Below, in pieces: positions 1 through 7,937 of a stretch of DNA of 28,503 nucleotides. The position numbers and the translations under genes are program-made. Location: the NCBI GenBank assembly GCA_002368735.1, contig DFEQ01000087.1:1-28503 (forward strand). The letters are read 5' to 3'. The notes beneath the pieces were generated by a model. That model saw nothing but the letters and a program-made list of their open reading frames with translations, was not told where the DNA came from and made no database searches. Positions within the stretch are counted from its first letter, which is position 1. Each line of letters opens with the position of its first letter. Origin of the DNA: Christensenella sp. UBA3798 (lineage in GTDB: Bacteria; Bacillota; Clostridia; Christensenellales; CAG-1252).

Positions 1-1029
1 GCCCTCGCGAAGGTCAAGGACGGCGCTATTTCGGACGAAGACTTCCGCATCCTCTTTATGACGGATAATCACCTCTGCGAGAGGAAGGATCCCACCCGCG
101 AGACCATCGAACGCATGGTGGAATGGGTCTACTCTGAAAAGCCCGACCTCATCATCCTCGGCGGCGACACTTTGAACGGGCTCAACGACCGCGTGCGCGT
201 GGAGCAATTCCGCACCCTGATGGACAAGTTCGAGGTGTATTGGGCGCCCGTCCTCGGCAATCACGAAGGGGACCGCCCCGCCCTGATGACCCACCGCGAC
301 GAGGTGGTCAGGTATTGGAGCGAATCGCCTTGGTGCTTGATGGAGAGCGACGTCAAGGTGACCTCGGACGGCAGGACGGTGGACGGCTACGGCAACTACG
401 TGGTATCCATCCTCGGCAAGGACGGATATATCAACAACGCCTTCTTTATGCTGGATAACGGCAGCAAGCTGATGGAGAAGGAAGAATACGAAAAGTGGGG
501 CGTGACCAAGAAAGCGGACACCGCGATATCCTCGTCGCAGGTGGACTGGTACAAGGAGACCTACGCCGAGATGAACATCAAAAACGGCGGCGCCCTCCCC
601 CATATGTGCGTGATCCATAAGCCCTTGCAGGAATTTGCGGCGGCGGTGACCCTCCCCGAGGAGATCGAGTACGGCAAGGTGCTGGATTGGTCTTTCAGCG
701 AGAAAGGCGTGACGGATGGCTGGGAATACGTGGACGGCGATCTCCGAGACAAGATACACTGCCCGCCCTACACCGACGGTAAACTCTACGATGCTTTGAC
801 TGCGAACGGCGCGGACGCGGTGTTTTTCGGGCACGACCACGTCAGCGACCTGACCCTCTACAACGCGCCGAATGACATCTACCTGACCTACATTCGTCTC
901 TCGACCGTCACCGAGCGCATCCCCGACGCCGAAGGATACAATATCCTCTCCCTGCATGCGGGCGGCGGCTACGTCTACCGCGCCTACCACACGGACGGCA
1001 CCCTCGACGTGGAGCTCTTCTCCAAATAA
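1..1029 (+). CDS. Calcineurin-like metallophosphoesterase, 5' end outside the window
   Basis: This is a calcineurin-fold phosphoesterase, expected to bind two metal ions and hydrolyse a phosphomono- or diester; the substrate cannot be told. The frame is open from base 1 and the residues before the first ATG (FRILFMTDNHL) already contain motif I, so the gene starts upstream of the window. Counting from base 1, the motifs are DNH (22-24), GGDT (54-57), GNHE (86-89), IHKP (about 204-207) and GHDH (277-280), a complete metal-binding set. The insert around GYGNYVVSI and the SQVDWYK stretch resemble the Dcr2/PAP29 type of purple-acid-phosphatase-like enzymes. It is the only plus-strand gene here, convergent with the long minus-strand operon and separated from it by a bidirectional terminator. 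Whether it carries a signal peptide cannot be seen because the N-terminus is missing. Confidence 0.9.
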   Translation, partial: ALAKVKDGAISDEDFRILFMTDNHLCERKDPTRETIERMVEWVYSEKPDLIILGGDTLNGLNDRVRVEQFRTLMDKFEVYWAPVLGNHEGDRPALMTHRDEVVRYWSESPWCLMESDVKVTSDGRTVDGYGNYVVSILGKDGYINNAFFMLDNGSKLMEKEEYEKWGVTKKADTAISSSQVDWYKETYAEMNIKNGGALPHMCVIHKPLQEFAAAVTLPEEIEYGKVLDWSFSEKGVTDGWEYVDGDLRDKIHCPPYTDGKLYDALTANGADAVFFGHDHVSDLTLYNAPNDIYLTYIRLSTVTERIPDAEGYNILSLHAGGGYVYRAYHTDGTLDVELFSK

Positions 1030-1048
1030 CCCCCTCCCGAATAACGAT

Positions 1049-1080
1049 AAAAAAGACAGCGTTTGAAGCTGTCTTTTTTT
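1049..1080. terminator. Bidirectional intrinsic terminator between convergent units
   Basis: Arms GACAGC (1055-1060) and GCTGTC (1068-1073) enclose a 7-nt loop. They are flanked by an A-run (1049-1054) on the left and a T-run (1074-1080) on the right, which also pair with each other. The structure can therefore terminate the plus-strand phosphoesterase gene and, read from the other side, the long minus-strand operon. Confidence 0.9.
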
Positions 1081-1091
1081 CATTCGTTTTC

Positions 1092-1138
1092 ACGTCGTTT
1101 GCCGTCAGACGACGTCGTTTTGCGAGCGAACATCGTTT
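1092..1138. repeat. Short GTCGTTT repeats and an inverted repeat in the 3' spacer
   Basis: The spacer behind the AAA+ gene holds ACGTCGT (1092-1098) facing ACGACGT (1109-1115). GTCGTTT occurs at 1094-1100 and again at 1114-1120, with the variant ATCGTTT at 1132-1138. They lie in the transcribed 3' end of the operon, before the terminator. They could be a weak RNA fold or chance; no function is claimed. Confidence 0.35.
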
Positions 1139-1171
1139 GTCGAAGACAACGTCACTATGCAACGCACACAC

Positions 1172-2410
1172 TCACGCTTCCTCGCCCGGCTTGAAGTTAT
1201 TATAGCGCTGCATATACTCCTCGGTGATGATGGGCTTGAAGTTTATGAGAGCCTTGCGCACCATCTCCTTGGACACCTTGACTACGTTCAAGTTTTCCTC
1301 ACCCTTATCAAGCTTGACCATCTCCTCGACAGCCATACGGCAGGCGTTTTCCACGATGCCGCACACGTCCGCCGCCGAGCAATAGAAGCGCTCGCTGCCC
1401 TTGGCTGCGTGCATCTTCTTCTCCAAACTGTCGATGATAAAGTCCGCTAAGCCCTCTTCGGCGGGCACCCCTTTGAGCTTGGAGTGCACGATGGCGGATA
1501 TCGCTTCGCTGTCGGGCGGGGTGATATGCACCATATGCGAGAAGCGCTTATAGCGGAGATAAGCGGGGTCGATATCCCACGGACAGTTGGTAGCCGCTAT
1601 CATGATGCGACGGCTGCCGTCCACGCCCTGCCCGTTCATCCTCTGCAATAGTTCGCTGGTCACGGCGGACTTGTAGTCCTTGGTATCCTTATCGCGGCGG
1701 GAGAAGATGGACTCGCACTCATCCACAAAGAGGATGGCGCCGTCGGCAAAGGCGCTGATATCGTCGAATATCTGCCTGACCGCCTGCTCGGACGCGCCGA
1801 CGTAGGACTTAAAGAGGTCGGCAGGGGTGATGACGAAGAGAGGCAGCTGCATCGCGTTGGCTATCGCCTCGGCAAACATCGTCTTGCCGGTGCCGGGAGC
1901 GCCGTACATCATGAGCCCCAAGCCGCCCTCTATCTTATAGGTATCGAAAAGAGATGGGTGCTTGGCAAGGAAGACGAAGCTACGCACCACGTCCTTGACG
2001 TCCTCCTGCCCCTTGATGTCGTCCAAGGTGGTCTTGGGGGTGCCGCTCTTGATGCTCGAGCCGAACTTCTTTGCGTTTTGGAAATATAGGTCGGTGCGCT
2101 TTTTGAGTATCTCGAGGAAGTTGCTCTTGCCGCCGAGCTCTATCAGGCGCTTTTCCACCGCCTTATCCTCCTCCGCGAGGTCGAGGAAGGAGAGACATAT
2201 ACTCGCCGCGCGCAGATAGAGGGTGCTGATGGTGGATTTGATCTGCGGAAGGTCGAGGGCGTTCTCGGGCTTCGCGAGTTGCTCCTTCTTGTCGCGGATG
2301 CGGTCCGCGATGGTATTATACTCCTTCCACAGTTCTTCCAGGGTCTTTTTGGGGTCGGCGGGCGCTTTCGTAACCTCCGCGCCGGGGGTCCTTTTGATGG
2401 TATCAGACAT
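1172..2410 (-). CDS. Vps4/CdvC-like AAA+ ATPase
   Basis: A single-ring AAA+ ATPase of 412 residues, of the class that threads a substrate protein through its central pore. Walker A is GAPGTGKT (170-177) and Walker B ILFVDE (226-231). Pore loop 1 is KSYVG (201-205) with an aromatic Tyr, the sensor-1 region is IAATN (271-275), and the arginine-finger region reads LRYKRF (285-290). The stretches TSELLQRM and ATNCPWDIDP match the meiotic-clade (Vps4/katanin/spastin) pattern. The last 21 residues, starting KPIITEEYMQRYNNF, look like the C-terminal helix of Vps4/CdvC. Residues about 20-95 are helical and could be an MIT-type adaptor domain, though this is weak. The ATG at 2410 is chosen over an ATG 36 nt upstream because GGGGAGG (2416-2422) lies 5 nt in front of it. 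It follows the ESCRT-III-like gene by 14 nt and is the last gene of the operon. Confidence 0.85.
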   Translation of the reverse strand: MSDTIKRTPGAEVTKAPADPKKTLEELWKEYNTIADRIRDKKEQLAKPENALDLPQIKSTISTLYLRAASICLSFLDLAEEDKAVEKRLIELGGKSNFLEILKKRTDLYFQNAKKFGSSIKSGTPKTTLDDIKGQEDVKDVVRSFVFLAKHPSLFDTYKIEGGLGLMMYGAPGTGKTMFAEAIANAMQLPLFVITPADLFKSYVGASEQAVRQIFDDISAFADGAILFVDECESIFSRRDKDTKDYKSAVTSELLQRMNGQGVDGSRRIMIAATNCPWDIDPAYLRYKRFSHMVHITPPDSEAISAIVHSKLKGVPAEEGLADFIIDSLEKKMHAAKGSERFYCSAADVCGIVENACRMAVEEMVKLDKGEENLNVVKVSKEMVRKALINFKPIITEEYMQRYNNFKPGEEA

Positions 2411-2415
2411 AGTTA

Positions 2416-2422
2416 CCTCCCC
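2416..2422 (-). promoter_or_regulatory. Ribosome binding site deciding the AAA+ gene start
   Basis: On the minus strand this reads GGGGAGG, 5 nt before the ATG at 2410. It supports that start over the longer frame beginning at 2446, which would overlap the end of the upstream gene and has no such site at a suitable distance. Confidence 0.8.
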
Positions 2423-2424
2423 TA

Positions 2425-3144
2425 TTAAAGGATATCGTCGCCCCAACGGTCGCCGGTAGCGCCTGCGCCGCCGCCCGTAGTGCCGCCTGCGCTGCCCGCG
2501 CTACCTGTATCGGAACCGCCCGAACTGCCCGCGTCGGTGGGAGCGTCGCCCGAGGAGCCGCCGCTGCGCCTTCTTTCGATCTCGGCAGTGATCTCGGGAG
2601 GAAGGAGGCTCGCGCCGTTCTTCTTTTTGCTGCCCGTGGTGGGGATCATCTTCAAGGACTTGGTCATCCCGGTCATCATGGAATTCATGCCCGTGATGAC
2701 TTCCTTCATGACCTCGGGCACGTTGCTGATGCTGCCCGTGGCGATGGCGATCTTGGTGCGGAGGATCTCCAGCTTATCCCTGTAATACCTCTTCGCCCTT
2801 CTGCGCATCACGAATCCGCGCATGAATCTGGGATATTTCTCGATATTGTAGGTAAACCTCTCGGTGGACTGGAGGTCCATCTCCACGAGAGAATTGACCT
2901 CTTCCGAGATATCGTTTATCTCGTTGACGAGGTCCTTGGTGGCGCTGACGTATTCCTTCACCATGCCCATATAGCAACGAAGCACGAAGATGAAGAAGCG
3001 GAACTGGGTGATGGTATCCTCTTCGCCCCTACGCTGTGCGGTCTGGACGTATTGGTTCCACGCCTCGTCCTTCTTGCGATCGTAGGCGGTGACGCCCTTT
3101 TCCTTGTCGCTCTGCAAAATGATCCTGGAACGCATTTCACTCAT
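2425..3144 (-). CDS. Helical protein resembling ESCRT-III (Snf7/CHMP-like), with a disordered tail
   Basis: A 239-residue protein. Residues about 43-168 are predicted helical by eye. Residues 105-124 are strongly basic (MRRRAKRYYRDK). Residues 119-166 follow the pattern RYxR...LR..I...MKxVxxgMxxM...LKm, which I recognise from eukaryotic Vps2/CHMP2-type ESCRT-III subunits, with a 4-5 residue gap on each side. Residues 167-239 are a disordered tail rich in Gly, Ser, Thr and Ala that ends WGDDIL. ESCRT-III proteins have the same plan: a basic helical core of about 150-170 residues, a flexible linker and a C-terminal motif that recruits Vps4. The next gene, 14 nt downstream, encodes a Vps4-like AAA+ ATPase, which is independent support. 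Start ATG with AAAGGAG about 9 nt upstream. The gene is certain; the family call is inference from pattern and context and could be convergent helix composition. Confidence 0.6.
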   Translation of the reverse strand: MSEMRSRIILQSDKEKGVTAYDRKKDEAWNQYVQTAQRRGEEDTITQFRFFIFVLRCYMGMVKEYVSATKDLVNEINDISEEVNSLVEMDLQSTERFTYNIEKYPRFMRGFVMRRRAKRYYRDKLEILRTKIAIATGSISNVPEVMKEVITGMNSMMTGMTKSLKMIPTTGSKKKNGASLLPPEITAEIERRRSGGSSGDAPTDAGSSGGSDTGSAGSAGGTTGGGAGATGDRWGDDIL

Positions 3145-3167
3145 AAGTTTACTCTCCTTTTTATTGT

Positions 3168-6100
3168 TTATAGTTTCTCTTGAATAAAGTTTTTCAAGAT
3201 AGTTTTGCTTTTTTCGCTTGTCAGCCAGTCATAGGCAAAGATGCGCATAGAGTCGCCCCACCCTCTGTCCTGCGCCATCGATCTGCGATAGCGCACGGCG
3301 TAGTCAATGAAAGAGACCTCCCTCTTCGCCACGATGGGCGGGTCTTCGAGGAAGAGAGCGACTATTGCCTTCTCCCCCTTCTCGTCAAGGATGACCACGG
3401 GGATGCGTAAGGACTTTTCGGTCACGCCGTAATTCAGTATGACACGAGAGGGCTCTATCCCGCAAGCGTCGATAAGGTAATTCCTCACGCTGACGAGGAA
3501 GGGATTTGCCGCTAAGCCATCCGCCTTGGAGCGAATGACCCCCTCCTTGCCTTCGGGGCCCGACTGCTCCCTGACGATTCTCAGAAAGTCGGACAAGTAT
3601 TTCGCCGCCTGTCTGCCCGTATGCTCTATCTCCTCCGCCGTGTAGGAGTGGATGACCGTCATCATATTCCTCGCGCGCGACGCCGCAACGTTAAAGACGT
3701 TCTCGCCGCAGTTGCCGCGGTCGAGGTCGCCAAAGCTGTGGAAGGAGCCTTTCTCGTCCTTGGAATAGGTCATGGACATCACGACGTGGTCCACCTCGCG
3801 TCCTTGGAGCTGACCGATGGGCTTGACGAAAAAGCCCTCCGCACCGTACTCCGAGGTCAGGCGATGAGCGAGCTCGGGGTCGGAAGCAATGAGCGAGGTG
3901 ATATATTCCGCCTGTCCCACGCCGAAGGTCATCACGCCCACCGATGCCTCAGGGGTCTCGTCCAAATGCTTTTTAAGCACGCGCACGACCTCCTCCGCCT
4001 CCTTGACGTTGACGCCCTTCGCGCCGTAACCGTCCGCGATATATTTATCGCGCAAGCCCACTTTCTTTCCATAGGAAAGGACGGAGGGGAATGTCAGCAT
4101 ATCGGGATAATAGCGCTGGGAATAGGCTATCAGCGATTCGCTGTTGCTGCGGTAGTGACAGCGCAGGGAATATCCCATCATATCCACCCCGGGCTGCGAT
4201 ATGAGGTCGAGGGCGGAAGTGACCTTTTCAAATCGCTCGTCCTCCTCCTCGTCGCCGGGCGCCTTGGAGATAAAGTATTTCATCGGGGGCATCTGATACT
4301 CGTCCCCAATCACCACGCACGTCTTGGCGCGGAAGAGAGCGGGGATGAGGTGCTGCGGCTCGATTTGGCTCGCTTCGTCGAATATCACTATGTCAAAGTC
4401 CGCGTAAACCTCCCCATAGAGGAGGGTGCTGACCGTGGAAGGCGACATGATGAAGCAAGGCTTCAAGGCAAGGATGCTGTTGCCCTCGTGCTTGAATAGC
4501 AAGCGGGGATTCTTATACGCCGTCTTAGAGGACTCGAAGATATCCAGCTTGTACTTCTTATTCTTCAGCGCGGCGATGCGCTTTATCTCAAAGAGGGATA
4601 TCACCTTGCGGTTGTTTTGAAGCAGTGCGTCCTCGTGCTTGATATAGTCGTCGAAGAGCTCTCCCGCCTTGCCCTCCGTATAGTCCTTTTTAAAGCAGGC
4701 AAAGATGTCGTAGATCACTCGCATATCGTGCGAGATATCCCGCATCGCCTCGGCAGACACCTTGTCCCCCGTACCTTCAAAGATGGCGTTTACCTCCTTG
4801 TAATGCTTGCGCCCGCAGGCTAAGCCGTCTGTCATGGGGATAAGCGCGACGGTTTTTGCAAGGGTATCCCTCTCCTCCGACGCCTTCTCCACCGACCTAA
4901 CGACGAGGGTATAGAAGGAATGCTCCAAGATATCCGAGAAAAGGTAACTACCGTCGTAATCGACTTTGCCCGTCAGGAAGGGCAGGAAGAAGCGAAGCAT
5001 GGAGTCGTCGCGCCAAGATAAGACCCGCTCGCGAAAGTCCGCCATCGCGGCGCTTGCCGCCTCGTCGTTCACCGCCTCGGTAAAGTAAGCAAGGTCGCTT
5101 GCGAGCATCCTTTTTACGTCCCCGCAGACCGAGAGCCCCGCATACTTTTTATCCAAGCGCTCCTCGGCGTATCGAGTAAGGGTGTCCGCCACGACGGCGA
5201 TCTCCCTTCGGGCGGCGGCGCAGGAGGATACGAGCGACGCTCTTTCCGCAACGTCCTTGATCAAGAGCAGTCCTCTTGCCGCCCTTGACGACGCGATAAG
5301 CTCCCCTTCCGAGGGGATGACGCTCTCGCTGAGAAGCGGCGCGTCCTGCAAGTAGTCGTTGACCGCCGCGGCTCTTTCCTTCCACTCGCGGCGAAGCCTC
5401 CCGGCGGCGAGGAGTTCCTTGATATCCGCGACCCTTCCCTTGCCGACGATCGTTTCGATGGCGGTATCGTGGACGGGCAGGAGATACCCCTTGACGAAGG
5501 CGTGTATCTTACCGCACTCCGCGATAGTGTCTTCAAAGAGGATGCCCTTCTCGTCCAGTCCGATGAGGGCGGACACTTTGGCGACGTCCTCGATATGGAA
5601 GGGGTACTCCATCGTCAGCGCGAGGTTCTTTTCTATCTCCTTTATCCTCGCCTTCGCCTCGTGCACGGTCATGAATGCCTGCATCACTTCAAGCAAGCGC
5701 GAAAGGCGTATGGGCGCGGGCTTGGGCAGAAGTTCACGCAGGACTTTCTCCGCCTTCTTCGCCCCAAAGGCAAAGAGGGGGAGGGTGGGCTCCTTGTGCC
5801 CGAAATACTTCTGCAGTTTTTCGCCGCAGGAAACGAAGAGCGCTTCCCGCTTGGGATCAAGCAATGCGTCCTCACCGTAAAGCTCTGTAAAGGTGGGCAT
5901 GGTGGCGCGTATCAACTCGCATTCCGCCTTGTAGCGCTCGATATATTCCTTGACGATAGCCTTATTCCTGCGGATGCAGTTCAGTACGTGGTCGTCAAAG
6001 GTATCCGCCATCTCGCCGAGAGAGGGGACGGGCAAGCAGTCGTACGCGCTGTCCGCGGCGACACTCAGCTCGGGCAAATGGTCAAAGAGATCGCCCGCAA

Positions 6101-7937
6101 AGAGGGAAGAATATTTCACGTCGTAACCCTTCTCTCTATACTCTTTTGCGGTTTCTGCCGCCGAGAGCAAGGTGTCCGCAAGTCCCTTGAGCTCGGGAAG
6201 GGCAAGGTATCTTTCCATCGTTTTTTCATCAAAGTCGATGGAGGAAATGCACTGCAGGTCGTAAACGGAGAACGCCCCCGCGGCGGGAACCTTTGCGGTG
6301 AGAGCGTCAAGGAGCGCTATCACCTTGTCGAAGGCTTGCTTGTCGTAAGCGAAGCGCCCTGCCTTGCCACCCTTCACCCCGAAGTGGGGCGAGCGAACGG
6401 GGAGGACGGACATATCCTTCGTAGCCGCGAGGAGCGACTTTCCCGCCGCGTCCGCGACCGACTGCATCTTGATAAGAGAAGCGACGTCCGCCTTTAAAAG
6501 AAATGCGGGCGAGGGCTCGTCGAAAGGCACGGTGGGGGCGTCCTTGAAGCGCATAGCGCCCAAGATGGCGTCGTACAAGGAGTAGCCGTTCTTGAGCACG
6601 TCCGTAAACATCAGTTTCCGATACCTTTCCAGCGCGTCTTTGTCCGCTTTCACCTGCGCGTCGAGCACCCTGCCCTTATCCCTGACCTCGTGTTCGTTGA
6701 CGTCGTCCAAGGCGAAGTTCAAGGTTTCGCGCAGATCCTTTTGAATATCGTTTTTATTGCTTTTCGCCGTGGCGCTCTCGGTATCCTCGTTGATGAGGAG
6801 GGTAAACCGAGCGATCTCGGGCGGGAGTTTGGCATAAACCTCTTGGAGGGCGGGCTTCTTTTCCGACACGAAAAGCACCTTCTTATCCTCGGAAAGCGCC
6901 GCCGCTATCATATTGGCGATGGTCTGCGTTTTGCCCGTTCCCGGAGGTCCCTGCACCTTGACGCACTTGCCCTCAGACAATACCGCTCGCGCGATCTCTT
7001 CCTGCACCGAATCGTACCTGAGGACGAAGCGAGGCTCCCCTCCTCCCCCTATCGGCTCCTCGGCGCACTCTTCCCCGCCGAACACCCTGCGTATCAAGGG
7101 AGAACAAAGTATCTTCTCCTCGTTCCTGCGGATATCGCGATACATACAGATATCGCCGTGCGTATATTTGGAAAGAGCGATAATGTCGGGAAGGAAGGTA
7201 ATATCCGCCCCGCTCCTTCCCCTTTCCGAGACGAACTTTTCCACCGCGCCGAAGTAGGCGCGAAGGTCAAAGTCCGATACCCTTTGCGACTCGCTCTCCG
7301 ATCCCTCGGGCAGAGGGAAACACTCCCCCGCGCTCTCGTAGTACAGGCGACGGAAGGACTCGTTGACGTACACCTCGTCGTCCACCACCTCCACCCGAAC
7401 GGGGCTCACGCTGTCGCCGCCGCGGATGAGTTTGACCGGGAATATGAGGAGGGGGCTTACGGCGCTCACCGCTTGGGGCTCGCCGTTCACCGTTTTTTCA
7501 ATGCGCCAACGGATGGCGCCGATGGAAAGGAACATCGGGTTGTTGCCCTTTTCGCGGATATCCTTGTAGCACTCCTCGATAAAGCGGCTGAGTTGCTTTT
7601 GCAGGGCGCGGTCAGCGCTTTTCGGAGCACTCCCGACGTAGTCCGCGCGCACCAGCTTGGGGTCGTGAACGTCCTGTTCGGAGGCAAGAAGCGCGCTGTC
7701 ACGAAGCACCACTGCGGGTCCCTGCCCCACCTTATCCTTTATCTCATCGAAAAAGCGATAGGAAAAGCCTCTCTCCCCCGTCAGAAGATAGAGCTCCCTG
7801 TGCTTGGGGCTTCCCTTTTCGTCCAAGCCGAGGTCTACGTGGCGATTGCCGTTCTCCTCCAAGTGGAGAAGAGCCCTCTCGTAGTAATCCAAACGCTCTT
7901 TCAAGGTTTTTGTGATGTCGCTTGCCTGCTCGTTCAT
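3168..7937 (-). CDS. DUF4011-type superfamily 1 helicase with a degenerate nuclease-like C-terminus
   Basis: A 1589-residue cytoplasmic helicase of the Upf1-like SF1 group (AAA_11/AAA_12 type). The N-terminal 200 residues match the DUF4011 plan, for example FLSIGAIRW followed by SPLLIFPVKLIR (about 137-172). Motif I is GPPGTGKT (330-337). Motif II is FDEAS (about 1185) followed by VIGDEYQMPP. Motif V/VI is LQGREVD (about 1379) and NVAASRARN (about 1420). Some 850 residues between motif I and motif II hold mostly helical inserts. The last 110 residues have the outline of the Vsr/MTES nuclease domain common in this family (dRGW...aYDWL), but the usual catalytic positions read IPVV and LFLED, so the domain looks inactive. 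The start codon overlaps the stop of the protease-like gene (ATGA, 7934-7937), with GAGGGGAG upstream, suggesting translational coupling. Confidence 0.88.
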   Translation of the reverse strand: MNEQASDITKTLKERLDYYERALLHLEENGNRHVDLGLDEKGSPKHRELYLLTGERGFSYRFFDEIKDKVGQGPAVVLRDSALLASEQDVHDPKLVRADYVGSAPKSADRALQKQLSRFIEECYKDIREKGNNPMFLSIGAIRWRIEKTVNGEPQAVSAVSPLLIFPVKLIRGGDSVSPVRVEVVDDEVYVNESFRRLYYESAGECFPLPEGSESESQRVSDFDLRAYFGAVEKFVSERGRSGADITFLPDIIALSKYTHGDICMYRDIRRNEEKILCSPLIRRVFGGEECAEEPIGGGGEPRFVLRYDSVQEEIARAVLSEGKCVKVQGPPGTGKTQTIANMIAAALSEDKKVLFVSEKKPALQEVYAKLPPEIARFTLLINEDTESATAKSNKNDIQKDLRETLNFALDDVNEHEVRDKGRVLDAQVKADKDALERYRKLMFTDVLKNGYSLYDAILGAMRFKDAPTVPFDEPSPAFLLKADVASLIKMQSVADAAGKSLLAATKDMSVLPVRSPHFGVKGGKAGRFAYDKQAFDKVIALLDALTAKVPAAGAFSVYDLQCISSIDFDEKTMERYLALPELKGLADTLLSAAETAKEYREKGYDVKYSSLFAGDLFDHLPELSVAADSAYDCLPVPSLGEMADTFDDHVLNCIRRNKAIVKEYIERYKAECELIRATMPTFTELYGEDALLDPKREALFVSCGEKLQKYFGHKEPTLPLFAFGAKKAEKVLRELLPKPAPIRLSRLLEVMQAFMTVHEAKARIKEIEKNLALTMEYPFHIEDVAKVSALIGLDEKGILFEDTIAECGKIHAFVKGYLLPVHDTAIETIVGKGRVADIKELLAAGRLRREWKERAAAVNDYLQDAPLLSESVIPSEGELIASSRAARGLLLIKDVAERASLVSSCAAARREIAVVADTLTRYAEERLDKKYAGLSVCGDVKRMLASDLAYFTEAVNDEAASAAMADFRERVLSWRDDSMLRFFLPFLTGKVDYDGSYLFSDILEHSFYTLVVRSVEKASEERDTLAKTVALIPMTDGLACGRKHYKEVNAIFEGTGDKVSAEAMRDISHDMRVIYDIFACFKKDYTEGKAGELFDDYIKHEDALLQNNRKVISLFEIKRIAALKNKKYKLDIFESSKTAYKNPRLLFKHEGNSILALKPCFIMSPSTVSTLLYGEVYADFDIVIFDEASQIEPQHLIPALFRAKTCVVIGDEYQMPPMKYFISKAPGDEEEDERFEKVTSALDLISQPGVDMMGYSLRCHYRSNSESLIAYSQRYYPDMLTFPSVLSYGKKVGLRDKYIADGYGAKGVNVKEAEEVVRVLKKHLDETPEASVGVMTFGVGQAEYITSLIASDPELAHRLTSEYGAEGFFVKPIGQLQGREVDHVVMSMTYSKDEKGSFHSFGDLDRGNCGENVFNVAASRARNMMTVIHSYTAEEIEHTGRQAAKYLSDFLRIVREQSGPEGKEGVIRSKADGLAANPFLVSVRNYLIDACGIEPSRVILNYGVTEKSLRIPVVILDEKGEKAIVALFLEDPPIVAKREVSFIDYAVRYRRSMAQDRGWGDSMRIFAYDWLTSEKSKTILKNFIQEKL

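Noticed and set aside
2411..2446. A start 12 codons further upstream for the AAA+ ATPase
   Set aside because: It would overlap the end of the upstream gene and lacks a ribosome binding site, while GGGGAGG sits 5 nt before the ATG at 2410.
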